Source of the DNA: Vibrio harveyi NBRC 15634 = ATCC 14126 = KCTC 12724 | Lineage (GTDB): Bacteria; Pseudomonadota; Gammaproteobacteria; Enterobacterales; Vibrionaceae | Direction: 5' to 3' | DNA length: 64,000 nucleotides | NCBI RefSeq assembly: GCF_001591145.1 | Contig: NZ_BCUF01000010.1 | Span: forward strand, 1-64,000 | In this document: positions 18,058 to 27,037 of the stretch, piece after piece | Layout of the letters: the number at the start of each line of letters is the position of its first letter | Position numbering within the stretch: position 1 is the stretch's first letter | Notes under the pieces: generated by a model | Databases searched by the model: none | What the model saw: the letters and a program-made list of their open reading frames with translations, nothing else | What the model was told of the DNA's origin: nothing | Program-made: the position numbers and the translations under genes

Positions 18058-18963
18058 ATGAACATTTTACTCGCGATGATTCCGGCGTTCTTCTGGGGTA
18101 CAACGTACGCTGTGACACAGTTTACTTTGCCAGACTGGCCGCCAGTGTTACTTGGTGCACTGCGAGCATTGCCAGCTGGTCTATTGCTACTTGCTATCAA
18201 ACCTTCTTTACCAAAGAAACAAGATTGGAAGATCTTGCTTGTGCTTGGCACGATTAATATTGCCCTCTTTTTTGGTCTCATTTTCGTGATGGCGTTAACC
18301 TTACCTTCTGCAATCTCTGGTGTGGGTATGATTTCAGTACCTGTCTTTGCCATGCTGTTTGGGTGGGTGGTTTACAAGCGCCAACCGAGCCTTATTCAAG
18401 GAGTCAGCGGGGCCACCCTTATCGCCCTGGCTTGGTTTTTGTTCGACCCAAGCTCGATTACGCTAAACCCGATCGGTCTAGTGGCTATGCTCTCTGCCAT
18501 TATGTGTATTGTGATCGGCAGCAGCGTAACTAAGTCTCTAGGTTCAAGAATGCATTGGTGGACAGTACTCACTTGGCAACTTATTTTAGGCGGCGTTGTT
18601 TTATCTATCGCGGCAGGTGTACTAGCAAGCATTAACCCTGAGCCATACGTTCAAGCAGTCGAAAACATCACTCTAAGAAACCTAAGTGGACTACTGTGGG
18701 TCATCATACTCAACACCGCACTTGGCTACGGCATGTACGTGTGGTTATTGCAGCGTATGTCGGTTGTGGACTTTACTTTCGGTGGCATTGCTAACCCTGT
18801 TGCGGGCATTGTCTCTGGTTTGGTTTTGATGGGTGAAAGCTTCACGCCTATTCAATACAGCCTAATGATCGGCATGATTACGATGTCACTTGTGCCTCAG
18901 TTGGTTCTTTCATTCAAAGAAAAGCGCAATGTCAGCCTCACTAAACCTTATGAATCCAAATAA
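18058..18963 (+). CDS. EamA/DMT-family exporter
   Basis: The 301-residue protein has ten predicted membrane helices in two EamA halves (about 1-130 and 145-285). Typical parts include the opening MIPAFFWGTTYAVTQFTL with LRALPAGLLLL, and LNTALGYGMYVWLLQRMSVVDFTFGGIANPVAGIVSG in the second half. The family exports small metabolites or drugs. Divergent from a MarR-type gene with shared operators, so expression is likely induced by a compound it removes. Confidence 0.9.
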   Translation: MNILLAMIPAFFWGTTYAVTQFTLPDWPPVLLGALRALPAGLLLLAIKPSLPKKQDWKILLVLGTINIALFFGLIFVMALTLPSAISGVGMISVPVFAMLFGWVVYKRQPSLIQGVSGATLIALAWFLFDPSSITLNPIGLVAMLSAIMCIVIGSSVTKSLGSRMHWWTVLTWQLILGGVVLSIAAGVLASINPEPYVQAVENITLRNLSGLLWVIILNTALGYGMYVWLLQRMSVVDFTFGGIANPVAGIVSGLVLMGESFTPIQYSLMIGMITMSLVPQLVLSFKEKRNVSLTKPYESK

Positions 18964-18997
18964 CGCAGAGCGTTAACAGATCTCATTAATTCACAAT

Positions 18998-19025
18998 AAA
19001 AGCCCGAGTTGATGATCGGGCTTTT
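18998..19025 (+). terminator. Rho-independent terminator of the EamA gene
   Basis: A 10-bp perfect stem (AAAAGCCCGA / TCGGGCTTTT) with an 8-nt loop, followed by TTGTTGTTT, lies 34 bp after the stop codon. Confidence 0.88.
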
Positions 19026-19102
19026 TGTTGTTTCGTTAATCCCTTCACCTTTATCGTTCTATAAAAAATGCCCACCGAATCGGCAGGCACTTTGTACTGT
19101 TC

Positions 19103-19126
19103 TATACCCAAGTAACCTCGAGATAC
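19103..19126. repeat. Dispersed repeat, end fragment
   Basis: TATACCCAAGTAACCTCGAG followed by ATAC matches the inverted form of the right end of the 15413-15479 element and shares ACCTCGAGATAC with 21671. It lies just downstream of the HdeD-like gene stop. Confidence 0.6.
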
Positions 19127-19139
19127 TAGATGGCGCTCT

Positions 19140-19700
19140 TTAAGAGAGCTTCTTCATTTGCATCCCCATAAAGATAAAGCTAATGCCTTCAATCAATAAT
19201 GAGATACCAACAAAAGTGCCTAGCAATGTAGTCGAGAACGCAGGATCGTCGAGCAACATAAAGAAGTAGCCACCAATCAGAACAGAAATCACGCCACTGA
19301 GCACGATCACATTACTGCTTGGTAAACTGCGATTACTTAAGCCGAAAAATACACGGGTTAAACCATTTAGAATCATCACGATCACCATCAACATAGTAAT
19401 GGTCACCAAACCTGCCAATGGTTTAAACAGAATGAACAGACCGCCGACAATATACAGCACAGCACTTAATACGTACCAAAGCTTCTCTTTCCACACATTA
19501 ATAGAAAACGTGTGGTATGCCTGAACCAAACCACTGAACAGTAGTACCGCACCTACTATAGTCGATATCGTTACGCCCGCAAGCACTGGCAAACTCATAG
19601 CACCAATGCCCATTAAAGAGATAATAACGCCAACGATAACGAAGTATTTCCAGCCTTTAGACAAAAATGTAGGCTGTTGTGATTGATTAGAATTTTCCAT
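19140..19700 (-). CDS. HdeD-family (DUF308) membrane protein
   Basis: This 186-residue protein has six membrane helices in three DUF308 pairs, each with the usual pattern of small residues and a GxxxLxxG turn, for example VGAVLLFSGLVQAYHTF and LYIVGGLFILFKPLAG. In E. coli HdeD acts in acid resistance at high cell density. The function in this organism is not established. It is monocistronic, with 229 bp upstream before the divergent MscS gene. Confidence 0.85.
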   Translation of the reverse strand: MENSNQSQQPTFLSKGWKYFVIVGVIISLMGIGAMSLPVLAGVTISTIVGAVLLFSGLVQAYHTFSINVWKEKLWYVLSAVLYIVGGLFILFKPLAGLVTITMLMVIVMILNGLTRVFFGLSNRSLPSSNVIVLSGVISVLIGGYFFMLLDDPAFSTTLLGTFVGISLLIEGISFIFMGMQMKKLS

Positions 19701-19907
19701 TGAATGCCTCTTGAATTAAACGCGAGCCGCCTTCTCAGTCTAGTCTAATAAAACATAGGGAGTTCACAGACTTAACAGAAATACGTGTCCCGTTTGCATA
19801 ATTGGATGTTAAACCTGTATCACATCATCGGCTATACGCTATTTTTGAATAATAAGTTTCAAGATTGCTGGATTAAACCAGTGCAAAACAAAGAGATGGA
19901 GAGTAGG

Positions 19908-19937
19908 ATGAGCGGCTTTCTAACGCCTGTTGCCTGA
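19908..19937 (+). CDS. Possible 9-codon leader ORF before the MscS-type gene
   Basis: ATG at 19908 has the best ribosome-binding site in the region (GGAG with AGTAGG immediately upstream) and reads MSGFLTPVA then TGA at 19935. It overlaps the TTG at 19930 where the channel frame can begin, one base out of register. It may be a coupling leader peptide, or the true channel start separated by a one-base sequence error. Sequence alone cannot decide. Confidence 0.35.
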   Translation: MSGFLTPVA

Positions 19938-21276
19938 CCTCTTCAAAGAAGTTCTCACTTCTTCATTCAGGTTACATTTTGAGGATGACATTTTGCTCGA
20001 TCATCACATTCGCACTTTCATAGCAGACAAACTCAGTTCCGTGGGCATCAATAGTGACCCTTATGGCATCGAACTCACAACCGTTTTCATTCTTGCGAGC
20101 TTAACCGCAGCAGCGATCAGCTACTTGATAGTGCATCACCTGATCGTGCGGTCAGTCAATAATGTTCTACAAAAAGCCAATAAACCACTCGCTGAAAGCT
20201 TGGCGAAGTATGATGTCTTAGAAAAGCTCTCATTACTGATCCCAATCATGGTGTTGGATGTCTTTATCCCTCTCGCCGTAGGTCACTACGATTGGTTAGC
20301 GAACATCTTTGACCGGATTCTAAGCATCTCTATTTTAGTCATTTTTATCTGGATGATCTTTGCCCTGCTTGATGCGTTAAATGACATTGCGACGTTTAAA
20401 GGCATCACGAGAAGAATGCCGATCAAAAGCTTCGTCCAACTGATAAAACTGTTCACCTTCTTTGTTGGTGTTGTGGTTTCCATGTCGATTCTTGCCAACG
20501 AATCACCGGTGATTTTCCTATCAGGTTTAGGCGTTGCGACGGGCTTCGTCATGTTGGTGTTTAAGGATACGATATTGGGCTTTGTTGCAGGCATTCAACT
20601 ATCTGCAAACCGCATGATCAGCCTGAACGATTGGATTCAAATGGACTCTTACGGTGCGAATGGCACAGTAGAGGAAATCTCACTCACCACAGTAAAAGTT
20701 CGAAACTTCGATAACACCGTGAGCATGCTGCCTGCTTACGCATTGGTGCAAAACGCCTTCATTAACTGGCAAGGCATGTCAGATTCTGGCGGTCGCCGTA
20801 TCAAGCGGTCCGTGAATGTTGATGTCACATCAATTCGCTTCTTATCTGATGAAGAAATTGAAAAGCTAAAAAGCATCCGAATCCTTCGTCAGTACATTTA
20901 TGAAAAATCGCGTGAAATCAGTGATTACAATCAAGAAATGAGTGAGGAACCCGCTTTCGGCAACCTACGTCAAATGACCAACTTAGGTATGTTCCGCGCT
21001 TACATTAATGCTTACTTGAAAGCGAACAAAGACATTCACCAGTACATGCTGATTATGGTGAGGCAACTAGAGCCGACGCCAGAGGGTATTCCGTTGCAGG
21101 TTTACGCTTTTACCAACAATACTGACTGGGCTTACTATGAAGGTGTGCAAGCGGACTTGTTCGATCATATCTACTCAATCATGCCTTTGTTTGGTCTGCG
21201 TCCATACCAAATGTTCACAAGTAATGATGCTAAACAAATCGCTTTAGAAAAAATAACCAGCAAAAGCAATTCATAA
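19930..21276 (+). CDS. YbdG-type MscS-family mechanosensitive channel
   Basis: About 448 residues. Four to five membrane helices (about 50-75, 95-115, 125-150, 165-185, 190-215) lead into the MscS pore and beta domain: VIFLSGLGVATGFVMLVFKDTILGFVAGIQLSANRMI, GTVEEISLTTVKVRNFDNTVSMLPAYALV, and GGRRIKRSVNVDVTSIRFL. These closely match E. coli YbdG (miniconductance channel). It releases solutes on osmotic downshock from the inner membrane. The start is uncertain: TTG at 19930 gives the longest frame without its own ribosome site; TTG at 19993 has GAGG about 8 nt upstream but trims the N-terminus by 21 residues. Confidence 0.9.
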   Translation: MPDLFKEVLTSSFRLHFEDDILLDHHIRTFIADKLSSVGINSDPYGIELTTVFILASLTAAAISYLIVHHLIVRSVNNVLQKANKPLAESLAKYDVLEKLSLLIPIMVLDVFIPLAVGHYDWLANIFDRILSISILVIFIWMIFALLDALNDIATFKGITRRMPIKSFVQLIKLFTFFVGVVVSMSILANESPVIFLSGLGVATGFVMLVFKDTILGFVAGIQLSANRMISLNDWIQMDSYGANGTVEEISLTTVKVRNFDNTVSMLPAYALVQNAFINWQGMSDSGGRRIKRSVNVDVTSIRFLSDEEIEKLKSIRILRQYIYEKSREISDYNQEMSEEPAFGNLRQMTNLGMFRAYINAYLKANKDIHQYMLIMVRQLEPTPEGIPLQVYAFTNNTDWAYYEGVQADLFDHIYSIMPLFGLRPYQMFTSNDAKQIALEKITSKSNS

Positions 21277-21296
21277 GACATCTTAGAGAGTGGAGC

Positions 21297-21485
21297 TTAC
21301 TCTTCACTCTCTAAATTTAGGCTAAGACGTTTTCGATCATAACGATGCTCGGCAAGCACGCCCCCTTCTACCTTATATCTCAAGCCATATTTACCAATAC
21401 AGCCTCGCAACCTTAAACGGGTTAAATCCGACAAATCAGAAGCAGTGCCTGCTTTATCAACCAACTGAATCCAATATCTCTCCAT
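21297..21485 (-). CDS. Hypothetical small basic protein
   Basis: A 62-residue product, MERYWIQLVDKAGTASDLSD at the N-terminus, with mixed charge and no membrane segment or known motif. ATG at 21485 is chosen over the GTG at 21497 because AAGGA sits 4-5 nt before it. It is convergent with the channel gene, 20 bp apart. It is possibly a real conserved Vibrio protein. Confidence 0.5.
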   Translation of the reverse strand: MERYWIQLVDKAGTASDLSDLTRLRLRGCIGKYGLRYKVEGGVLAEHRYDRKRLSLNLESEE

Positions 21486-21497
21486 TTTATCCTTCAC

Positions 21498-21912
21498 GCC
21501 ACTTCCCCAACTAACATTTATATATTTAGGGAGATTCTGGCAAATATCCGAGGAAGTCTGGATAGCATACGCTAGAACATTTCTGAAAGAATGCCTATGA
21601 GAATCGCATAAAACCGAATTAAAAGGCTAAAAACAGCACTTTCTGCCTGATTTTCTAATCTTAGCTATATACCTCGAGATACCTGATTCAGCGAGAACGA
21701 ATTGGTTTAAACACGCGGCGGCGATTTAAAGGTCTAGTGGGTCTAAATCAAGAATCCGCTACAAAGCATGCAAGCTAAGCCCCTTACTATTTGCAAAGGA
21801 TGCCCTTTGGGAGCTTGTCGTTGAAAAAGAGAGATTTACGAAAAGAGAAGGGAAATAAAAGGAAAATGACTGAAAGAGAACAGGCTCTCACCTGCTCTCT
21901 TGGGTTTATGAA
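21498..21912. other. Intergenic region with repeat fragment
   Basis: A 415-bp stretch without a credible gene. TATATACCTCGAGATACCTG at 21666 belongs to the dispersed repeat family seen at 15413 and 19103, and the sequence that follows has several short direct and inverted motifs. The part nearest 21912 is A-rich and may include the terminator of the hydrolase gene. Confidence 0.45.
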
Positions 21913-23004
21913 TTAAAGACGGATTTCTTCAACTGTAAACGAGCCGTTATCAAGCTGACGTTTAAGCTCCTGCTTTTGGTTAAAGTCTATCTTTTTCAAA
22001 TCAACCTTTTTAATTCGGCTGTCATGCATGGTTGTGTAGTAAAGCGCACCATTTCCTTGGTCGATCACTGATGTCCATTGAGTGGCACTTGGCAAGTTTG
22101 GGATATGCTCACGATATTCGGCGTTAAACTCAGTACCAATTGGAATATCGAAGTTGTTTAGAATATGGAACGCTTGAGAGACCGCTTCTTGCGAGTTTTT
22201 TGATTCTGGCGCGGTATTAACAAAGAACGCAGCACGAACAAAACGTGATGGCGGCGTAATGTCTCCCGGCAAACCTAAGAAACCGGAGCCAATACCAAAA
22301 GATTTCGCTTCAACGTCACCAAACTTGGTCGGCGCACTGGTGCCCGGTTGCAGATGGATGTAGTTGTTCAAGTTCGTTACTTGCCATGGGAAGGTTGGCG
22401 AATTAGTCAGTACACCCACCTCATTGTCGTAAATATGTACCTGACCACCATCCATAATTTCAATTACGATGTTGTTGCCTGCTTTATCAGTAACACGCCA
22501 ATGTCCGGTTGGTGATGGCTGCCCTTTTTCATCGATATACACTGGCACAATATCGATGTTTTTCATTGCGGTTTTCACTTCTTCAACGGTTTTAAATTGT
22601 GACAACATCCAACGGACAAAGTCCATATCAGCGATACTATTTGCGCGATCTTTCGGGTTGTAAGCCTTTAAAGAACCGTACCCTTTAAAGTAGAACAAAC
22701 CAGCTGTTAGCCCTTCTTCGTTAATACCTTCGCCAATAAAGCGGTCATCACTCACTGAAATACCAACAAATCCATATTTGCTCTTCCAGCTTAAACCGTG
22801 CTTTTGGTCTGGCATGGTTGATGTGAACATATAGTCACGCGGGGCGACAATCAGTTTACTATTGAGATCGCTCTCACCCCATTCAATCGTTCGAGCGTGA
22901 ATATGGTCATTTGCAGTAGTTGAAAGAGAGATGCCAGTACAAGCGATTGCAGGCGCAATAATACTGGCAGAAAGTGCCATAGCTAGGAGGGTTTTCTTTA
23001 TCAT
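21913..23004 (-). CDS. Periplasmic choloylglycine hydrolase-family Ntn amidase
   Basis: The product is 363 residues from the ATG at 23004, which has GGTGGAT about 8 nt upstream; longer starts are unlikely because they spoil the signal peptide. The signal peptide ends AIA and cleavage exposes Cys22 (CTGISL), the N-terminal nucleophile. Other family residues are Arg in ARTIEWG, Asn in LTNSP and Arg in PPSRF. Members cut amides such as penicillin V, bile salts or acyl-homoserine lactones. With export to the periplasm this one fits the Gram-negative penicillin V acylase cluster; in related bacteria some of these degrade quorum-sensing AHLs. The substrate is not decided by sequence. Confidence 0.88.
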   Translation of the reverse strand: MIKKTLLAMALSASIIAPAIACTGISLSTTANDHIHARTIEWGESDLNSKLIVAPRDYMFTSTMPDQKHGLSWKSKYGFVGISVSDDRFIGEGINEEGLTAGLFYFKGYGSLKAYNPKDRANSIADMDFVRWMLSQFKTVEEVKTAMKNIDIVPVYIDEKGQPSPTGHWRVTDKAGNNIVIEIMDGGQVHIYDNEVGVLTNSPTFPWQVTNLNNYIHLQPGTSAPTKFGDVEAKSFGIGSGFLGLPGDITPPSRFVRAAFFVNTAPESKNSQEAVSQAFHILNNFDIPIGTEFNAEYREHIPNLPSATQWTSVIDQGNGALYYTTMHDSRIKKVDLKKIDFNQKQELKRQLDNGSFTVEEIRL

Positions 23005-23251
23005 TTTTAGATCCACCAAGGAGGGGTAACATTTCGCGATTGTATTCCTTTTTAAGTAACTTACAATCGAAAATATATAAAATCGGTAGAATATAGAGGA
23101 TGAACAACTAAAGCGCTCAAAGTGATTAGCTTTGAGCGGATACCTAGCTAAGACAAAAGACTATAAGTAAAAAGTGACACTGTCATTTATTTCCAAGGTA
23201 TAAGAAATCTTCCTCTAACCCAGTCCCTCCCAATTGAAATCACAACACCCC

Positions 23252-23782
23252 CTAGTTATTACAATCGTAACTAATGCCCTCATACATGGTACTTATGTCG
23301 ATGTACTTTTCGTAGTTCAGGTACGCGACAATTCGAGCATCGGTATTGAACATCAGTCGATTTACCGCGTGTATCGCATCATAAAGATCTTTACCGTCCA
23401 CCCCGGCTTCCTTAAAGCAATGTCTGACATAACGGTAATCTTTGTAGATCTCGTATGCCAAGAGCTGATTATTCGCATCGTTACTCGAGAAGTCGTGTTG
23501 CAAAATGCTTGAAGAATATTGTACGTAACGCAAAAGAAAATCGTGATTAATTTCACTGATTTTGAGTGCTTTCAACACAGCTTCCACGTCGTCACGGATG
23601 TGATTGTGATTCTTGTCGATTCCTAACAATGAATCGGATACGTCCTTCTTAATGGAAGGATTTGATATCACCCTCTCTAACTGCGAACTCATGCTTGGTC
23701 CAATAATGAGCTCCGCTGAATATACTGGGTTGCTAATGAATAGAAAAAAGGTAGAAGCGATAACGCATCGAGAAATAGACAT
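23252..23782 (-). CDS. Hypothetical secreted or periplasmic protein
   Basis: This 176-residue protein has a signal peptide (cleavage near VYSA, about residue 23). A short acidic loop, GIDKNHNHIRDDVE at about residue 54, resembles a calcium-binding EF-hand or dockerin-type loop. The remainder is helical, with Tyr-rich segments (YEIYKDYRYVRHCF) and two Cys residues, about 122 and 174. I do not recognise a family. It is encoded just downstream of the Tad locus on the same strand, but a terminator separates them. Confidence 0.65.
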   Translation of the reverse strand: MSISRCVIASTFFLFISNPVYSAELIIGPSMSSQLERVISNPSIKKDVSDSLLGIDKNHNHIRDDVEAVLKALKISEINHDFLLRYVQYSSSILQHDFSSNDANNQLLAYEIYKDYRYVRHCFKEAGVDGKDLYDAIHAVNRLMFNTDARIVAYLNYEKYIDISTMYEGISYDCNN

Positions 23783-23879
23783 TTTAATTATCGTTGTATA
23801 GAAACAAAATTAAATGCTATCGATTAATGATTTAAAAATGAAATAGACATTTATTATTCCATAATAAATATCAGTAATA

Positions 23880-23906
23880 AAAGAGCTTGGTAAGTACCAA
23901 GCTCTT
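23880..23906. terminator. Terminator at the end of the Tad operon
   Basis: A perfect 10-bp stem (AAGAGCTTGG / CCAAGCTCTT) with a 6-nt loop, flanked by A-rich sequence on one side and TTTTAC on the other, lies about 70 bp after the OmpA-type stop codon and can act on both strands. Confidence 0.8.
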
Positions 23907-23977
23907 TTACTAAACAACCCCACTTAATAGTGAGCACATAAAAATTATAATGACAACAGCAAATAGTGGATTACACA

Positions 23978-24541
23978 TTAGTCTATCGTTAATACAACTC
24001 GACGGTTACAGCCAGATACTTTGTTTTCATTTACCTTACAAATCGGCGCAGACTCACCGAATGCTTTTTCAACAATCCTGTTGCCTAGACCTAACCCTTG
24101 TTTCAGGTATGTTGTTGCGGCATTCGCGCGACGAGCAGACAAGCCTTTGTTATAAGCCTGAGATCCGACTTCATCAGTATGCCCTTCAACAAGAACACGA
24201 GTACCTTCGTCAACCAGTTCCAAGTATTGCGAAATCGCTTGTTTGTGAGTGTCTGTTAAACGATATTTATCAGTATCATAGTTGAGGATCAACGACATCG
24301 AGTTCTTATCAAAGGTGCAGCTGTCGGTCGCATTCAACCCTTCAACCTTAACTACTCTCTTATCCTGTACAATAGAGCGTTCTTCATTTACCGTCACCGC
24401 TAACTTACCAACAACCTGAGTGACTTTTGTTTCGGAACTTTTAAGAATTTTAGAGCTCACGTAGTTTTCATCATGATTAATACAATTAGCGAGTGCGACA
24501 TTTGAGGTAAAAATAATCGCGATTGATAATAATTTTTTCAT
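23978..24541 (-). CDS. OmpA-family protein of the Tad locus
   Basis: This 187-residue protein has a signal peptide (cleavage near ALAN) and a C-terminal OmpA peptidoglycan-binding domain: LNYDTDKYRLTDTHKQ, VLVEGHTDEVGSQAYNKGLSARRANAATTYLKQ and AFGESAP. It has no lipobox. It is the last gene of the Tad operon, starting 1 bp after tadG. OmpA-like proteins are often found at the end of Vibrio tad loci, where they probably anchor the pilus assembly to the cell wall. Confidence 0.85.
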   Translation of the reverse strand: MKKLLSIAIIFTSNVALANCINHDENYVSSKILKSSETKVTQVVGKLAVTVNEERSIVQDKRVVKVEGLNATDSCTFDKNSMSLILNYDTDKYRLTDTHKQAISQYLELVDEGTRVLVEGHTDEVGSQAYNKGLSARRANAATTYLKQGLGLGNRIVEKAFGESAPICKVNENKVSGCNRRVVLTID

Positions 24542-24542
24542 T

Positions 24543-25925
24543 TTAATCTTTTAATCGTCCTGTCTCTTCGTTAATCAGATTTAATATGTATTTGTAGACA
24601 TCTTTACCATTTTTTGCGTGATAAATATTTTTCTCGCCAACACAATCACCGAATCCATCGTCCTTTTGTACGTTGTAGTTAACACCTATAACGCCCATAG
24701 TGACTTTTGTTTTTTCACCTTCTAACTTCGCGTGTTCACTTTGAAACTTATTTTCTTTGCTAGAAATTCTTTTCTTGAGCTGTTCACAAAGGTTGTGTTC
24801 ACGCACTAATGACTTCAAGAACTTGTCGTAAACTTGTTGATACTGAATATAACCATAACTGTCTCGATAACTTTTCGTGACCACGTCGTATTTGTTTCTA
24901 TACGTACTGTTTCGATGGAGATAGTCAGGGAATCGTACGTCTGTATCTGCACCATCAGAAAGGAAGATAAACACCTGTTCTGGGTTACGCTCTTCTTTCT
25001 TAACTTTGTCTGCCTCTTTCGCTGCTGCAATCAGACCTAACCAAGAATTGGTGCCGCCGCCCCTAGCAGGCATTACCTTATTCGAATTCAAGATATTGAT
25101 AAATTCCTGATAGTTGTCTGTTATTGGAATATCTCGTGCCTGATTGTAATAACTAGAGTGGTACACGTTTTGTTCATCCACAGACTGGTCAAACATATCA
25201 TCGACAATGCTTTGGAAAGATGCTTCTGTGTGAGAAAACTCACTTGCATAGTCGTAGAATTTTAGTCTGCGATCTTTTTTATCGTATTTCACGTTGTAGG
25301 CGTTGTAAGTCAACAAGGCAACGCGACTCTTCTTATTCTCACCGGTTTTGAAGTCCTTCAAATCTTCGACAACTTTGGTGATCGTTTCCTTCACCACCTG
25401 CATCTGGGTTTTGTTGTTTTGCCCATACCACAGGTTACTCATCGATTGACTGGTATCCAGTATGAAGTAGATATCCACCGGTTGAGGTAAGTATTTCCGG
25501 GTGATCGAGTCGCCAGACACTTTGAATTTTGGCTCTACGCCGATTTCATTATGTGAAATCCATGAATCATGCTCAGAGGTCGCAACCACGGTGAAGTCTG
25601 CAAATGGCGATAACTCATTGGCTTTCTGAACACAACCGTCTTTGTACTCACACTTCTTGGTCGATACGTTGATCTGAATGTCGCTAATATTGTCGGTAAT
25701 ATATAAGTCGACAATTCTCTGCGCATAGTCTTTGTCTTCTTGATTGTCTTTGCCTGGACTTGCAATCAAGGCAAGACTCGCAACTTCAGCCGCCTCCTCT
25801 ATTTTTGAGTGCGCAAGCAAACGTTGCGTATAGCCAACAGAAAACGAGAAAGTGATGATTAATATAGGGAGAAACGAAAGAAATATGATCCCAGCAACCC
25901 CTTTTTGCTTAGTGAAGCGCTTCAT
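24543..25925 (-). CDS. tadG: TadG-like pilus assembly protein with vWA domain
   Basis: This 460-residue protein has an N-terminal TadE/G-type helix (GVAGIIFLSFLPILIITFSFSV) and a von Willebrand A domain starting at about residue 150. The MIDAS motif is intact (DTSQSMS), with threonine and aspartate metal ligands further on (FLSDGADTD). ATG at 25925 is chosen because AAGGA sits 6 nt before it inside the end of tadF. TadG proteins have a membrane helix and a large extracytoplasmic part and are needed for Flp pilus assembly or stability. Part of the tad operon on the minus strand. Confidence 0.88.
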   Translation of the reverse strand: MKRFTKQKGVAGIIFLSFLPILIITFSFSVGYTQRLLAHSKIEEAAEVASLALIASPGKDNQEDKDYAQRIVDLYITDNISDIQINVSTKKCEYKDGCVQKANELSPFADFTVVATSEHDSWISHNEIGVEPKFKVSGDSITRKYLPQPVDIYFILDTSQSMSNLWYGQNNKTQMQVVKETITKVVEDLKDFKTGENKKSRVALLTYNAYNVKYDKKDRRLKFYDYASEFSHTEASFQSIVDDMFDQSVDEQNVYHSSYYNQARDIPITDNYQEFINILNSNKVMPARGGGTNSWLGLIAAAKEADKVKKEERNPEQVFIFLSDGADTDVRFPDYLHRNSTYRNKYDVVTKSYRDSYGYIQYQQVYDKFLKSLVREHNLCEQLKKRISSKENKFQSEHAKLEGEKTKVTMGVIGVNYNVQKDDGFGDCVGEKNIYHAKNGKDVYKYILNLINEETGRLKD

Positions 25926-25926
25926 A

Positions 25927-26505
25927 TTAAATCCTTGCAAATGAATAGGAACTGGTCACGACTTTGATCGGCTCACCGCTCATAAGACCGATAATGTTAA
26001 ACGGCGTTTTGTAGCAAAGAGACACATGATAAAGAGGAAGGCGTCGGTTCTGCGTAGTCAAAGGCAATAGTTTTGTTGCTTTTTCCACTGTAATTTCCTC
26101 TAGATCCGGAAAATTACACCCCGCCGTCATGCCTTTTAAGGCGGTGGTTCTAACAAGCTTCTTATCTTTATCAATTAAAGATAGCTCTATGACTCGCATC
26201 CCCAGCTCATTTTCGTCAAAATCTGGTAGTGTGCGTTTCAACATGCCTTTCGCCATATCGAACGAATTGTTCATGTGTGTCTCGCACTGCTTACCTCCTG
26301 CGCCACAAATATCGAGCTCATTGGCAAACAACTGTCGGCGTTCACTAATAACACTGACGATCGAATACACAACCCTATCCAATTGCCCTTTTTTATTAAC
26401 GGCGATGGTGTAGTTGATATGCATGGCAATAATGGAGCCAAAAAAGAGTAAGACCAATGCAAGCTCAACAATAAAAGCACCGGTTTGCTTTGACTTAGTT
26501 ACCAC
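25927..26505 (-). CDS. tadF: TadF-like minor pseudopilin
   Basis: The protein has 192 residues with an N-terminal helix AFIVELALVLLFFGSIIAMHI after a short basic leader (TKSKQTG), the pattern of TadE/TadF pseudopilins processed by TadV. Cys residues in DICGAGGKQCETH could form a disulfide. The start is GTG at 26505, preceded by GGAG 7 nt upstream and overlapping the end of tadE by 11 bp. Confidence 0.85.
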   Translation of the reverse strand: MVTKSKQTGAFIVELALVLLFFGSIIAMHINYTIAVNKKGQLDRVVYSIVSVISERRQLFANELDICGAGGKQCETHMNNSFDMAKGMLKRTLPDFDENELGMRVIELSLIDKDKKLVRTTALKGMTAGCNFPDLEEITVEKATKLLPLTTQNRRLPLYHVSLCYKTPFNIIGLMSGEPIKVVTSSYSFARI

Positions 26506-27037
26506 AACTGATCTCCTCTCCTAACTTGAACGTACAGCGCTCGTACTCCTGAACCGCGACCATCTCGCGACTAATGTTCATGCTTGGCATAACAAAGTTA
26601 AACAGAGGCTGATAGGTGAAGCTCAATTGGTATATGGCAATTGGCATGTTGACTGAGTTTTCAGCAGTGTCGCCTTTCTTGATGTTTGGGCATTCACTCA
26701 ACGCTTTTCCACTGCGATTACAATGGATAAAGTCAGTTAGGTTTTTAAAGTAATAAACCGATGCCGAAACTGTTGAGTGATCAACAACTTTTGACCATAG
26801 TGCGCCACCACTTGATTCAAGCTTGGTTTTAATTACGTCTTGGTAGTCGACCTTTTCAGTACTGTGAGAGCTGCCTTGCTTTTTACTGCTCATCACTGCT
26901 GTGGTTAATGCATGATCCGTCACACCCATTGAGTACGTTAAAACCGACAAGTCAAACCAAGTAAACAGAACCATTAGTAAAACTGGCAAGCCCATTGCGG
27001 TCTCGACCGTCAAACTTCCCTTTTGAAACTTGATCAT
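26495..27037 (-). CDS. tadE: TadE-like minor pseudopilin
   Basis: A 180-residue protein opening MIKFQKGSLTVETAMGLPVL, with Gly-Ser followed by a hydrophobic helix and the family Glu at about +5 of the mature end, as in TadE. The C-terminal part is extracytoplasmic with Cys pairs. It overlaps tadD by 4 bp upstream and tadF downstream. TadE and TadF are minor components required for Flp pilus formation. Confidence 0.87.
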   Translation of the reverse strand: MIKFQKGSLTVETAMGLPVLLMVLFTWFDLSVLTYSMGVTDHALTTAVMSSKKQGSSHSTEKVDYQDVIKTKLESSGGALWSKVVDHSTVSASVYYFKNLTDFIHCNRSGKALSECPNIKKGDTAENSVNMPIAIYQLSFTYQPLFNFVMPSMNISREMVAVQEYERCTFKLGEEISCGN

